Shown piece after piece: positions 1 through 11,627 of a DNA stretch of 52,262 nt (positions within the stretch are counted from its first letter, which is position 1; each line of letters begins with the position of its first letter). The stretch spans positions 1 to 52,262 of the forward strand of contig JBFMCT010000022.1 in assembly GCA_040754375.1 (NCBI GenBank). Direction: 5' to 3'. The DNA is from Actinomycetota bacterium. Lineage in GTDB: Bacteria > Actinomycetota > Acidimicrobiia > Acidimicrobiales > AC-14. Under the pieces are notes generated by a model. That model was not told where the DNA came from. It made no database searches and was given only the letters and a program-made list of their open reading frames with translations. The position numbers and the translations under genes are program-made.

Positions 1-78
1 GCCCCGCCAACCGGCCCCCGCCCCGTGCGCGCCGTGCCCCCACCCGACGAGGACGACCACCGGCGAACGGCCAACTGA
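1..78 (+). CDS. 3' end of an upstream gene (partial)
   Basis: Frame 1 is open from the first base to a TGA at 76-78 and gives a 25-residue Pro/Arg/Asp-rich tail ending in RRTAN. Composition fits a disordered C-terminal extension. In many actinobacteria a membrane glycosyltransferase of the MraY/WecA type precedes the ATP synthase operon, so that is one possibility, but nothing in these 25 codons identifies the protein. It may also be a chance open frame. Confidence 0.35.
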   Translation, partial: APPTGPRPVRAVPPPDEDDHRRTAN

Positions 79-86
79 GGAGGCAT

Positions 87-116
87 TTGCCGGCCAGGGA
101 GGGTTTCGCGTAGATT
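87..116 (+). promoter_or_regulatory. candidate promoter of the ATP synthase operon
   Basis: TTGCCG at 87-92 and TAGATT at 111-116 are separated by 18 bases, a fair -35/-10 pair upstream of the first atp gene. Transcription would begin near 123, which argues against the TTG at 115 as the first start codon. This is inferred from sequence only. Confidence 0.4.
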
Positions 117-171
117 GCGCGAGATTTCACAATCTGTCTTGGGACGGCTTTCGGGGCCAGGGGAAGGGCCA

Positions 172-567
172 GTGGAGCAGCGGGATGACGGCGCCGGGAG
201 CGGCATGCGACGCGACGCCGAGGAGCAGGCCGTCCCCGCGGGGCCCGGCAAGCTGCGCTCGGTGATCGCCCGCCAGGTGGCCGTCGCCAACCTCCAGGCC
301 AACGGCCCCCAGAGCGACGTCTACCGCAACTTCAGCGACGGTTTCACCCGGGCGGTGGAGCTGGCCGTGACCCCGGTGATCTTCGGCGGCCTGGGCCACC
401 TGGTCGACCGCTGGCTGGGAACGGGCCCCCTCTTCCTCGCACTTTTCTTCCTGGTGGCAGTGGTCGGTATGCTCCTGCGCACCTGGTACGGCTACGCCTA
501 CCGGATGGCGGCCATGGAGCGGTCCGCCCCGTGGTCGTCGGCTGCGACAGAAGAGGTCCATCAGTGA
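172..567 (+). CDS. AtpZ/AtpI-type F1Fo ATP synthase accessory membrane protein
   Basis: This small protein has two hydrophobic segments in its C-terminal half, around PVIFGGLGHLVDRWLG and LFLALFFLVAVVGMLLRTWY. That is the layout of the AtpZ/AtpI family (F0F1-ATPase subunit, Ca2+/Mg2+ transporter type), which assists c-ring assembly or Mg2+ supply. The N-terminal part is charged and variable. I prefer GTG 172 behind a GGGGAAGGG stretch; ATG 205 behind GGGAG is equally plausible, and TTG 115 would lie upstream of the predicted transcription start. It is the first gene of the atp operon and overlaps the next gene by four bases (GTGA). Confidence 0.65.
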   Translation: MEQRDDGAGSGMRRDAEEQAVPAGPGKLRSVIARQVAVANLQANGPQSDVYRNFSDGFTRAVELAVTPVIFGGLGHLVDRWLGTGPLFLALFFLVAVVGMLLRTWYGYAYRMAAMERSAPWSSAATEEVHQ

Positions 568-1022
568 GCAACCTGCGGCCCGCCCAACTGCCCATGCCTC
601 CCAGCGCGGGGCCGGCGGTCGAGCGCGAGGTGGCCCTCGACATGGCCAAGCGGGCCGTGCCCCTGTTGCCCGTGCTGGCCCTGGCCGCCGGGATCTTCTG
701 GGGGGTCAACGGGGCGCTCTCGGCCGCCTTCGCCATCGGGCTGGTGCTCGTCAACTTCCTGATCGCGGCCAGCCTCATGGCCTGGTCGGCCCGCATCTCG
801 CTGGTCATGGTGGCGGTCGCGGCCATGGGCGGTTTCGTCGTCCGGCTGGCCCTCATCACGGCCGCCGTCCTGGCCGTCAAGGGCCAGTCCTGGGTCGAGA
901 TCGTGCCCCTGGGCCTCACGCTGGTCGTGACCCACCTCGGCCTGCTGTTCTGGGAGACCCGGCACCTGTCCATCTCCCTGGCCTTTCCCACCTTCAAGCC
1001 ACCTGTGACGGAGAGGGCTTAA
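564..1022 (+). CDS. ATP synthase subunit I-like membrane protein
   Basis: The 152-residue protein has about four hydrophobic segments (around LLPVLALAAGIFWGV, LSAAFAIGLVLVNFLIAASL, MVAVAAMGGFVVRLALITAA and IVPLGLTLVVTHLGLLFW). Its position immediately before atpB matches the AtpI (subunit I) slot, a chaperone that helps assemble the c-ring. The GTG start at 564 shares bases with the upstream stop codon (GTGA), indicating translational coupling. A longer reading from 531 is possible, but it would overlap the upstream gene by 37 bases. Subunit I proteins diverge strongly, so the call rests on topology and context. Confidence 0.65.
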   Translation: MSNLRPAQLPMPPSAGPAVEREVALDMAKRAVPLLPVLALAAGIFWGVNGALSAAFAIGLVLVNFLIAASLMAWSARISLVMVAVAAMGGFVVRLALITAAVLAVKGQSWVEIVPLGLTLVVTHLGLLFWETRHLSISLAFPTFKPPVTERA

Positions 1023-1027
1023 CACCC

Positions 1028-2156
<1,129 letters not shown>

Positions 2157-2166
2157 GGAGGCCGAC

Positions 2167-2703
2167 ATGGTCGGACTGTTCCTGGCCGCCGCCGAGGGCG
2201 AAGGTGGTTCCAACCCCATCCTTCCGGAGGTCAACGAGATCATCTGGGGCGGTCTCTCGTTCCTGATCCTGCTCGTCCTGATCATCAAGAAGGGCTTCCC
2301 GGCCATCAAGAAGGGCATCGACGCCCGGGCCGAGAGGATCGCCGCCTCGCTGGCCGAGGCCGACAAGGCGCGCGACGAGGCCCAAGCCGTGCTGGCCGAC
2401 TACAAGCGCCAGGTGGCCGACGCCAAGAACGAGGCGGCCCGCATCATCGAGGAAGCCCGCCAGTCGGCCGACAAGCTCCGCCAGGACATGCGGGCCAAGG
2501 CCGAGGCCGAGGTGGCCGAGATCAAGCAACGGGCCGTCGAGGACAACACGGCCCAGGTGACCCGCACCATGGCCGAGCTCCAGGCCCGGGTCTCGCTGCT
2601 GGCCATCGAGCTGGCCGAGAAGGTCGTGCAGGAGAACCTCGACCGCGAGGCCAACATGCGGCTGGTCGAGCGGTTCATCAGGGAGATGGAGTCCACCTCT
2701 TGA
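2167..2703 (+). CDS. atpF: F1Fo ATP synthase subunit b
   Basis: This is the peripheral stalk subunit that links Fo to F1. The 178-residue protein has one N-terminal membrane segment (about residues 24-45, IIWGGLSFLILLVLII) followed by a long charged, Ala/Glu/Arg-rich helix predicted to form the stalk coiled coil. ATG 2167 follows a GGGAGG stretch. The stop overlaps the atpH start codon (TTGA). Confidence 0.93.
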   Translation: MVGLFLAAAEGEGGSNPILPEVNEIIWGGLSFLILLVLIIKKGFPAIKKGIDARAERIAASLAEADKARDEAQAVLADYKRQVADAKNEAARIIEEARQSADKLRQDMRAKAEAEVAEIKQRAVEDNTAQVTRTMAELQARVSLLAIELAEKVVQENLDREANMRLVERFIREMESTS

Positions 2704-3245
2704 GCATGCAGGCGGGCGCCCCCGACGAACGGGTCGACGGCTATGCCGCCGCCCTGGTCGAGGTGGCCCGGGCCGAGGGCCAACTGGCGCGCGTGGCCGA
2801 CGAGCTGTTCGGGTTCGCCCGGGAGTTCGAGCGCAACGACGCCCTGCGCCTGGCCCTGACCGACCAGCAGCTCCCCCCCGACCGCCGCCAGGCCATCGCC
2901 GAGGAGGTGCTCGGCCAGAAGGCTTCGCACCTGAGCGCCAGCCTCGTGTCGTTCGTCATCGGCGCCGGCCGGGCCCGCCACATGGTGGCCATCGCCGACC
3001 GGTTGGTGGAGCGAGCCGCCCAGGAGCGCCAGCGGGAGGTGGCCGAGGTCCGTTCGGCCATCCCCCTCGACGCCGAGGTCCAGGCCCGCCTGGAGCGCGC
3101 CCTGTCCAAGGCCCTCGACCGCAACGTCGACGTAAAGGTGGTCGTCGACCCGGCCGTGCTCGGCGGGGTCGTGGCCCGGGTGGGGGACACCGTCATCGAC
3201 GGCTCGGTCCGTCACCGTCTCGAGAAGCTGCGCGAGGTCCTGTGA
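2700..3245 (+). CDS. atpH: F1Fo ATP synthase subunit delta
   Basis: Subunit delta (OSCP type) caps F1 and binds the b stalk. At 181 residues it has the usual length. The N-terminal helical domain begins [18 protein letters not shown], and the C-terminal part reads [29 protein letters not shown], a typical OSCP/delta ending. The TTG start at 2700 overlaps the atpF stop; ATG 2706 is an alternative two codons in. Confidence 0.92.
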   Translation: MSMQAGAPDERVDGYAAALVEVARAEGQLARVADELFGFAREFERNDALRLALTDQQLPPDRRQAIAEEVLGQKASHLSASLVSFVIGAGRARHMVAIADRLVERAAQERQREVAEVRSAIPLDAEVQARLERALSKALDRNVDVKVVVDPAVLGGVVARVGDTVIDGSVRHRLEKLREVL

Positions 3246-3285
3246 GGGGCTTCGCCGCGCAGGGAGAGCTGAGGAGCGCCCGTCC

Positions 3286-4932
3286 ATGACCATGGCTGAC
3301 TTCACCTACGACCCCGACGAGATCGCCGCCGTCCTGCGGCGCCACTTGGCCGACTTCGAGCCCGGGCTGGCCCGCCAGCAGGTGGGCCGCATCACCGAGG
3401 TGGGCGACGGCATCGCCCGTGTCTCGGGCCTGCCCAACACGGCCGTCAACGAGTTGCTGGAGTTCGAGGGGGGCACCCTGGGCCTGGCCCTGAACCTCGA
3501 CGAGGAGACCATCGGGGCCGTCGTTCTGGGTCTCACCGAGCACATCGAGGAGGGCCAGGCGGTCACGGCCACCGGCCGCATCCTGTCGGTCCCCGTGGGC
3601 GACGGCCTCCTGGGCCGGGTAGTCAACCCCCTGGGCGAGCCCATCGACGGGCGGGGCCCGATCAATGCCCGCGAGACCCGCCGCCTGGAGATCCAGGCCC
3701 CCGGAGTGGTCGACCGCCAGCCCGTGAAGGAGCCCCTCCAGACGGGGATCAAGTCGATCGACGCCATGACCCCGGTGGGCCGGGGCCAGCGCGAGCTGAT
3801 CATCGGCGACCGCAAGACGGGCAAGACCTCGGTCGCCATCGACACGATCATCAACCAGCGGGGCCAGGGCGTTAAGTGCATCTACGTGGCCATCGGCCAG
3901 AAGGGCTCCAGCGTGGCCGAGGTGGTGGCCACCCTCGAGCAGTACGGCGCCATGAGCTACACGGTGGTCGTCACCGCCCCGGCGTCGGACCCGGCCCCCT
4001 TCAAGTACCTGGCTCCTTACGCGGGTGCGGCCATGGGCATGCACTGGATGGAGAGCGGTGACGCCGCCCTCATCGTCTACGACGACCTGTCCAAGCAGGC
4101 CGAGGCCTACCGCCAGCTCTCGCTCCTGCTGCGCCGGCCCCCGGGCCGCGAGGCCTACCCGGGTGACGTCTTCTACCTTCACAGCCGCCTGCTGGAACGG
4201 GCGGCCAAGCTGTCCGACGCCCGCGGCGCCGGTTCGATGACGGCCCTGCCCATCATCGAGACCAAAGAGGGCGACGTCTCGGCCTACATCCCCACCAACG
4301 TGATCTCCATCACCGACGGCCAGATCTACCTGCAGACCGACCTGTTCCGCTCGGGCGTGCGGCCCGCCGTCGACGTGGGCATCTCGGTCTCCAGGGTGGG
4401 TGGCAGCGCCCAGATCAAGGCCATGAAGGCGGTGGCCGGCACCCTCAAGCTCGACCTGGCCCAGTTCCGCGAGCTGGAGGCGTTCGCCAGCTTCGGGTCC
4501 GAGCTCGACAAGATCTCCCAGGCCCAGCTCAACCGCGGCTACCGGCTGACCGAGCTGCTCAAGCAGGGCCTGCGGTCCCCGATGCCCGTCGAGGAGCAGG
4601 TCGTGTCGCTCTACGTTGGCACCAAGGGCCACCTCGACGAAATCCCCCTCGAGGACGTGGCCCGCTTCGAGGCCGAGGTGCTCGACTGGTTCCGCAGCCG
4701 CCACAGCGACCTGCTCGACCAGATCCGGTCCCAGGGCACGCTGCCGGCGGCCGACGTCATGGAGAAGGCGGTCAAGGCCTTCGCCGACCAGTTCGTGCCC
4801 ACGGCCACCGAAGGTGCGGCGCCCGAGGCCCACGAGCAGGGCGAGGAGCAGCGCCGCCGGGCCGGAGGCCGCCGCGAGGGCATCCTCCCCGAAGAGGAGA
4901 TCACCCGCGAAGACACTGCTGCCGGGGGCTGA
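3286..4932 (+). CDS. atpA: F1Fo ATP synthase subunit alpha
   Basis: This is the non-catalytic nucleotide-binding subunit of F1. The 548-residue protein contains the P-loop GDRKTGKT (174-181), where most homologues have GDRQTGKT. It also has the family block around residues 335-370 ([15 protein letters not shown]) and [15 protein letters not shown] charged tail of about 45 residues, rich in Glu and Arg, extends the C-terminus beyond the usual end. A second ATG at 3292 is an alternative start. atpG follows after three bases. Confidence 0.96.
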   Translation: MTMADFTYDPDEIAAVLRRHLADFEPGLARQQVGRITEVGDGIARVSGLPNTAVNELLEFEGGTLGLALNLDEETIGAVVLGLTEHIEEGQAVTATGRILSVPVGDGLLGRVVNPLGEPIDGRGPINARETRRLEIQAPGVVDRQPVKEPLQTGIKSIDAMTPVGRGQRELIIGDRKTGKTSVAIDTIINQRGQGVKCIYVAIGQKGSSVAEVVATLEQYGAMSYTVVVTAPASDPAPFKYLAPYAGAAMGMHWMESGDAALIVYDDLSKQAEAYRQLSLLLRRPPGREAYPGDVFYLHSRLLERAAKLSDARGAGSMTALPIIETKEGDVSAYIPTNVISITDGQIYLQTDLFRSGVRPAVDVGISVSRVGGSAQIKAMKAVAGTLKLDLAQFRELEAFASFGSELDKISQAQLNRGYRLTELLKQGLRSPMPVEEQVVSLYVGTKGHLDEIPLEDVARFEAEVLDWFRSRHSDLLDQIRSQGTLPAADVMEKAVKAFADQFVPTATEGAAPEAHEQGEEQRRRAGGRREGILPEEEITREDTAAGG

Positions 4933-4935
4933 CAG

Positions 4936-7313
<2,378 letters not shown>

Positions 7314-7315
7314 CC

Positions 7316-7708
7316 ATGGCCCTCCAGGTCGAGCTCGTCTCGCCCGAACGCATCCTGTTCCAGGGCGATGCCGAGATGGTCATATGCCGGACGCTGGGCG
7401 GCGGCGAGATCGCCTTCCTGACCGGTCACGCTCCTTTCCTGGGGGCACTGGCCATCGCCCCCGTGAAGATCCTGACCGTCGACGGCAAGACCGAGGTGGC
7501 CGCCGTCCACGGCGGGTTCGTCGAGGTGCAGGACAACCTGGTCACCATCCTCTCGGACGTGGCCGAACTGGCCAGCCAGGTCGACGTCGAGCGCGCCCGC
7601 AAGGCCAAGGACGCGGCCGAGCGCCACGGCCACACCCTCGAGGACACCGAAGGCGAGGCCGCCCTGCGCCGCGCCCACGTCCGCCTCGAGGTCGCGGGCC
7701 ACGCCTAA
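7316..7708 (+). CDS. atpC: F1Fo ATP synthase subunit epsilon
   Basis: Subunit epsilon of the central stalk couples and regulates F1. The 130-residue protein starts with the typical beta-sandwich sequence LQVELVSPERILFQGDAEMV and contains GEIAFLTGHAPFLGAL and HGGFVEVQDNLVTIL. A C-terminal helical part follows, with an RARKAKDAAER segment. It is the last gene of the operon and is followed by a hairpin. Confidence 0.94.
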   Translation: MALQVELVSPERILFQGDAEMVICRTLGGGEIAFLTGHAPFLGALAIAPVKILTVDGKTEVAAVHGGFVEVQDNLVTILSDVAELASQVDVERARKAKDAAERHGHTLEDTEGEAALRRAHVRLEVAGHA

Positions 7709-7716
7709 CCGCGACG

Positions 7717-7751
7717 CCGGCCCGGGACGCGTGGAGCGCCAGCCGGGCCGG
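7717..7751 (+). terminator. hairpin terminator after atpC
   Basis: A perfect 9-base inverted repeat, CCGGCCCGG at 7717-7725 and CCGGGCCGG at 7743-7751, with a 17-base loop, lies eight bases after the atpC stop. There is no U-tract, as is common in high-GC actinobacteria. Its right arm touches the -10 box of the next gene. Confidence 0.5.
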
Positions 7752-7757
7752 TAGGTT
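7752..7757 (+). promoter_or_regulatory. -10 box (TAGGTT), likely leaderless start at 7766
   Basis: TAGGTT ends eight bases before ATG 7766. That spacing places the transcription start at or next to the start codon. No Shine-Dalgarno sequence is visible. Confidence 0.45.
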
Positions 7758-7765
7758 GGCGGGCC

Positions 7766-8719
7766 ATGGCCGAGACCCTCCTGCGCGCTGTCGGGCTGAC
7801 CAAGCGCTACGGCGGGGTGACGGCCGTGGACAGGCTGTCGGTCGAGGTGCCGCCCGGTCGCACCGGCCTGGTGGGGGCCAACGGGGCGGGCAAGACCACG
7901 TTCTTCCGGCTGCTGCTGGGCCTGACCCGGCCCACGGCCGGGAGCGTGGAGGTGGCGGGGGTGGACGCCTCCGTCGACCCCGCGGGCGCTCGCGCCCGGC
8001 TCGGTTACATGCCCGAGCACGACTGCCTGCCTACCGACCAGAGCGCGGCCGAGGTGGTGGCCACCCTGGGCGAGATGTCGGGCCTGCCCCGGGCCGCGGC
8101 CCGCCAGCGCACGTCCGAGGTGCTCGACCTGGTGGGCATGGACGAGGCCCGCTTCCGGCCCATCGACGGGTACTCGACGGGGATGCGCCAGCGCACCAAG
8201 CTGGCCCAGGCCCTGGTGGCCGACCCCGAACTGCTCCTGCTCGACGAGCCCACGGCCGGGCTCGACCCCATCGGGCGCGACGCCATGCTCGACCTGGTGG
8301 CCCGCCTGGGCGGTTTCGGCATCTCCGTGCTGATGGCCACACACCTGCTCGACGACGTCCAGCAGGTGTGCGACCACGTGGTCATGCTCGACGGCGGGCG
8401 CCTGGTGGTGGCCGGCCCCACCCAGGACCTGCTGGAGCGCTCCGGGGTGGTGGTCGTCGACGTGGACGACCACGGGCCCCGGCTGGCCAAGGCCCTGGCC
8501 GCTCGCAAGCTGGCGGCCCACGTGAACGAGACGGGGGTCGTCGAGGTGGCCGTCGGCGGCGACGACGACCTCGACGTGGTGCGGGACGTGATCGCCGACC
8601 TGGGCCTGCCCCTGCACAAGCTGTCGACCCGGGTGGGGACCCTCGACGACGTGTTCCTGCACCGGGCGTCGGGGCCGGCCTCGGGGCCCGGGCCGGGGCC
8701 GGCCTCGGGGCCCGGGTGA
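7766..8719 (+). CDS. ABC-2 type transporter ATP-binding protein
   Basis: This is the ATPase of an export-type ABC system. Walker A is GANGAGKT (37-44), the signature region YSTGMRQRTKLAQAL has the SxGMxxR form usual in ABC-2 exporters, and Walker B with D-loop is LLLLDEPTAGLDPIG. An H-loop follows in MATHLLDDVQ. After the ATPase domain comes an accessory C-terminal domain ending in a Gly/Pro/Ser-rich repeat. The gene overlaps its permease partner by four bases (GTGA at 8716). The substrate cannot be told from sequence. Confidence 0.88.
   Translation: MAETLLRAVGLTKRYGGVTAVDRLSVEVPPGRTGLVGANGAGKTTFFRLLLGLTRPTAGSVEVAGVDASVDPAGARARLGYMPEHDCLPTDQSAAEVVATLGEMSGLPRAAARQRTSEVLDLVGMDEARFRPIDGYSTGMRQRTKLAQALVADPELLLLDEPTAGLDPIGRDAMLDLVARLGGFGISVLMATHLLDDVQQVCDHVVMLDGGRLVVAGPTQDLLERSGVVVVDVDDHGPRLAKALAARKLAAHVNETGVVEVAVGGDDDLDVVRDVIADLGLPLHKLSTRVGTLDDVFLHRASGPASGPGPGPASGPG
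8671..8716 (+). repeat. 22-bp tandem duplication at the end of the ABC ATPase gene
   Basis: The 22-base unit at 8671-8692 is repeated exactly at 8695-8716 (24-base period). It encodes a Gly-Pro-Ala-Ser repeat at the C-terminus of the ATPase, and the last base of copy two is the G of the next gene's GTG start codon. Confidence 0.8.
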
Positions 8720-9618
8720 GCGCCCCCGCGGCCCCGGCCGCGGCCGGGGCCGTGTACGACCGCGGCTACCGCCCCTACGACGGGCCCCGGGGCGGCCGGC
8801 GGGCGGCCGTGGTGGCCGTCTACTGGTCGACGGTCCGCCGGGCGCTGGGGCTGCGGCGGTCGTGGCGCCACAAGTTCCTGCCGTGGATGCTGCTGGGCAT
8901 CGTGACCGTGCCTGCGGCCGTCAACGTGGGGATCGCCTACATCACCCGCGACTCCTCGGTGCCCCAGATCGAGATCATCACCTACCGGGGATATGTGGGG
9001 GTGTCCAGCTCCCTTCTCCTGTTCGTGGCCCTGGTGGCCCCCGACGTGCTGTGCCCCGACCGGCGCCAACGGGTCCTGTCGCTGATCTTCGCCCGGCCCC
9101 TCACGGGCACCGACTATGCGCTGGCCAAGCTGGCCGCCATCGCCAGCATCCTGTTCGCCTTCTCGTTCCTCCCCCAGGTCGTGCTGTTCGTGGGCCAGAT
9201 GCTGGTCAGCCGCGACGGCGCCTTGGACTACTTGACGGGCCACGCCTCGGTGCTGTGGCAGGTGCCCGTGGCCGTGGTGCTGCTGGCGATCTACTACGCC
9301 GTGCTGGGCCTGGCCTTCGCCTCGCTCACGACCCGGCGGATCGTGGCCGGGGCCAGCCTGCTGGGCGTGCTGTTCGTGAGCTCGTCGGTGTCGGCCATCC
9401 TGCGGGCCAGCTCGGGCCGCACCGAGGCGGCCGAACTGCTCAACCTGCTGGCCCTGCCCCTGCACGTGCGCGACCTGGTCTTCCTGGGCAACATCGACCC
9501 GTTCGTGGACCTTTCCCGAGTCGACGGCGGTGGGGCCATGGCCGCGGCCGTCTACGTGCTGGTGGTGGCGGCCGCCCTGGCCACCCTGGTGTGGCGCTAC
9601 CGCTGGTCGGAGGCCTGA
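8716..9618 (+). CDS. ABC-2 type transporter permease
   Basis: This 300-residue membrane protein follows its ATPase with a GTGA overlap. After a charged N-terminus (YDRGYRPYDGPRGGRR) it has about six hydrophobic segments, including FLPWMLLGIVTVPAAVNVGI, SLLLFVALVAPDVLC, IASILFAFSFLPQVVLF, VAVVLLAIYYAVLGLAFASL and AAAVYVLVVAAALATLVW. The sequence RQRVLSLIFARPLTGTDYALAKL resembles the ABC-2 permease loop before helix 3. Substrate unknown. Confidence 0.8.
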   Translation: MSAPAAPAAAGAVYDRGYRPYDGPRGGRRAAVVAVYWSTVRRALGLRRSWRHKFLPWMLLGIVTVPAAVNVGIAYITRDSSVPQIEIITYRGYVGVSSSLLLFVALVAPDVLCPDRRQRVLSLIFARPLTGTDYALAKLAAIASILFAFSFLPQVVLFVGQMLVSRDGALDYLTGHASVLWQVPVAVVLLAIYYAVLGLAFASLTTRRIVAGASLLGVLFVSSSVSAILRASSGRTEAAELLNLLALPLHVRDLVFLGNIDPFVDLSRVDGGGAMAAAVYVLVVAAALATLVWRYRWSEA

Positions 9619-9621
9619 TCG

Positions 9622-10596
9622 GTGGCCAACCGCCCCAACCGCCCCAACCGTCCCAAGGAGCCCGACCGGCGAGACGCGGCGTTCGCCCCCCGGCCCACCG
9701 TCGAGGTCGAGGAGGTCTCGGCCTGGTTCGGCCAGAAGGTGGCCCTGTCCGAGCTGTCGTGCTCGTTCGGCGCCGGGGTCACCGGGCTGTTGGGGCCCAA
9801 CGGGGCCGGCAAGACGACCCTGCTGCGGGTCGTGACCGGGCTGCTGCCGGCCAGCACGGGCCGTGTCCGGGTCGCGGGGGGTGACCCCCGGGCCGACGCC
9901 CGCGTGCGGGCCGCGCTGGCCCTCGTGCCCGAGGACGAGGCCGTCCCCGGCCCCCTCACGCCCCGCCAGCTCGTCGAGTACCGCGCCCGGCTGTTCGGCG
10001 TGGGCCAGCGCGACGCCCCCGAGCAGGCGCTGGCCGAGGTCGGCCTCACCGACGTGGCCGACCGCCGCCTGGAGGGGTTCAGCAAGGGCATGCGCCAGCG
10101 GGCCAAGGTGGCGGCCGCCCTGGTCACGAGCCCGAGCGTCCTGGTGCTCGACGAACCCCTCAACGGGGCCGACCCGGTCCAGCGGGTCAGCCTCATCAAC
10201 CTGTTCAGGAGCCTGGGCGACCAGGGCCGGACGGTCATCGTCAGCAGCCACGTCCTGCACGAGGTCGAGCGGCTGGGCGAGCGCATCGTGGTGCTCGTCA
10301 ACGGACGCCTGGCTGCGGCCGGCGACCGCCGGGCGATCCGCGAGGCCATGGTCGACCGGCCCCGCCGGGTGCTGGTGCGGGCCTCGGCCGCGCGCTCGCT
10401 GGGCGCCGCCCTGGTGGGCCACGAGGCGGTGACCGGCGTGAGCTTGGAGGGCGACGTGCTGACGGTCGCCACCAGCCGGGCCGGCGAGTTGGCCGTGGCC
10501 CTGCCCCCGATGGCCCGGGCCGCGGGGTCGCGCCTGCGCGAGGTCCGCCCCCTCGACGAGTCGCTCGAAGCCATCTTCCGGGACCTGGTCCGGTGA
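9622..10596 (+). CDS. ABC-2 type transporter ATP-binding protein (second system)
   Basis: This is a second export-type ATPase. It has Walker A GPNGAGKT (58-65), signature FSKGMRQRAKVAAAL, Walker B/D-loop VLVLDEPLNGADPVQR and H-loop SSHVLHEVE. The N-terminus begins with a small NRP repeat (three units, encoded by a 9-base repeat) before the ATPase domain. The GTG start at 9622 is preceded by a GGAGG stretch inside the end of the upstream gene. It overlaps the following permease by four bases. The tandem arrangement with the first pair suggests one complex or a duplicated system. Confidence 0.86.
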   Translation: MANRPNRPNRPKEPDRRDAAFAPRPTVEVEEVSAWFGQKVALSELSCSFGAGVTGLLGPNGAGKTTLLRVVTGLLPASTGRVRVAGGDPRADARVRAALALVPEDEAVPGPLTPRQLVEYRARLFGVGQRDAPEQALAEVGLTDVADRRLEGFSKGMRQRAKVAAALVTSPSVLVLDEPLNGADPVQRVSLINLFRSLGDQGRTVIVSSHVLHEVERLGERIVVLVNGRLAAAGDRRAIREAMVDRPRRVLVRASAARSLGAALVGHEAVTGVSLEGDVLTVATSRAGELAVALPPMARAAGSRLREVRPLDESLEAIFRDLVR

Positions 10597-11414
10597 GCCC
10601 GCCCGATCGCCGCCCCCGCCCCTCCGGGCCCGCCCGGCCCGCCCGGCCCGCCCGGGGAGCGGCTGCCTACTCGCCCCCGGCCGCCGCCGGGGCGGTGGCC
10701 GCCTCGTTCACCTACGCCCTGCGGGCCTGCCTGCCCCGGCGCCGCCGGTTGGGCCTGTTGCTGCCCGCGCTGGGCGCGTTGATGTTCGGCCTGCTGGCCC
10801 GGGCGGTGGTGGCCGACACCGCCGAGGAGGCGTTCGCCACGGTGGCCGCGGCCGGGCTGTTCTCGATCATCCTGCCCATCGGCTGCCTGGTCATCGGCGA
10901 CGCCGTGCTCGGGGCCGAGGTGCGCAGCGGGACGCTCCACTTCAGTTGGCTGTCGCCCGTGGCCCGGTGGACGATCGTGGCCGGTCGGTGGCTGGCGGGC
11001 ACGGTGGCCGCGGCCGCCGTGCTGGGGACGGCGTGCGCCCTGGCCGCCGTCCTGGCCGGGGCGTCGTCGATGGCCGGGCCCATGTTCGTGGCCGCGGTGA
11101 CCGCCAGCGGGGCCTACGTGGCCCTGTTCGTCATGTTCGGGGCGTTGGCCCGGCGGGCCGTCGTGTGGTCGCTGGCGGCCGTCGTGCTGGGGGAGCGCCT
11201 GCTGGGGGCAGCCCTCGACGGCATCGCCCAGCTCTCGCCCGGGTGGCTGGGCCGGGCCGCGTTCGCGGGCCTGGCCGGGGCCGAGGACCTGGTGCGGGCG
11301 GGCGTGCCCGAAGGGGGCGCGGCCGTGTGGCGGCTGGTGGTGCTCACGGCCGTCTGGCTGGGGGTGGCGGCCTGGCGCCTGGGGACGCTGCGCCTGGCCG
11401 GCCGCTCCGACTGA
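10593..11414 (+). CDS. ABC-2 type transporter permease (second system)
   Basis: The 273-residue protein starts at a GTGA overlap with its ATPase. A Pro/Arg-rich N-terminal stretch of about 35 residues precedes several hydrophobic segments: LGLLLPALGALMFGLLARAVV, LFSIILPIGCLVIGDAVLG, WLAGTVAAAAVLGTACALAAVLAG, VAAVTASGAYVALFVMFGAL and a C-terminal WRLVVLTAVWLGVAAWRL. The phrase VRSGTLHFSWLSPVARWTIV fits the ABC-2 permease family. Substrate unknown. Confidence 0.78.
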   Translation: MSPPDRRPRPSGPARPARPARGAAAYSPPAAAGAVAASFTYALRACLPRRRRLGLLLPALGALMFGLLARAVVADTAEEAFATVAAAGLFSIILPIGCLVIGDAVLGAEVRSGTLHFSWLSPVARWTIVAGRWLAGTVAAAAVLGTACALAAVLAGASSMAGPMFVAAVTASGAYVALFVMFGALARRAVVWSLAAVVLGERLLGAALDGIAQLSPGWLGRAAFAGLAGAEDLVRAGVPEGGAAVWRLVVLTAVWLGVAAWRLGTLRLAGRSD

Positions 11415-11431
11415 TGAATGGGGACGGCCGG

Positions 11432-11437
11432 TAGCGT
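11432..11437 (+). promoter_or_regulatory. -10 like box (TAGCGT)
   Basis: TAGCGT ends seven bases before GTG 11445, the same geometry as at the leaderless starts listed elsewhere. It probably drives the small ORF and/or the 2H-GNAT gene. Confidence 0.35.
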
Positions 11438-11444
11438 GGGCCGC

Positions 11445-11627
11445 GTGCCCCTACTTGGAGGCTGGTGTGACCGAGCCTCGGCGGGGCGGGCCTTGCCAGC
11501 CGTCCGGTCCCCGACGAGCCCCTGTGCTGGGCTTGCCCGCCGACCGGGCCGCCAGCCGGGGGGCCGGCTGCCGGGGACGGGCTGGGACCACCGCCACGTC
11601 GTCCCGTGCGCCCGGCCTGGGGCTTGA
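11445..11627 (+). CDS. possible small ORF upstream of the 2H-GNAT gene
   Basis: A 60-codon ORF runs from GTG 11445 to TGA 11625-11627, and its stop overlaps the ATG of the next gene (TGATG). A TAGCGT box lies seven bases before the start. The product is Arg/Pro/Gly-rich with four Cys and no recognisable domain, and G/C at third positions is lower than in neighbouring genes. It may be a coupled leader peptide or just untranslated leader DNA. Confidence 0.25.
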   Translation: MPLLGGWCDRASAGRALPAVRSPTSPCAGLARRPGRQPGGRLPGTGWDHRHVVPCARPGA

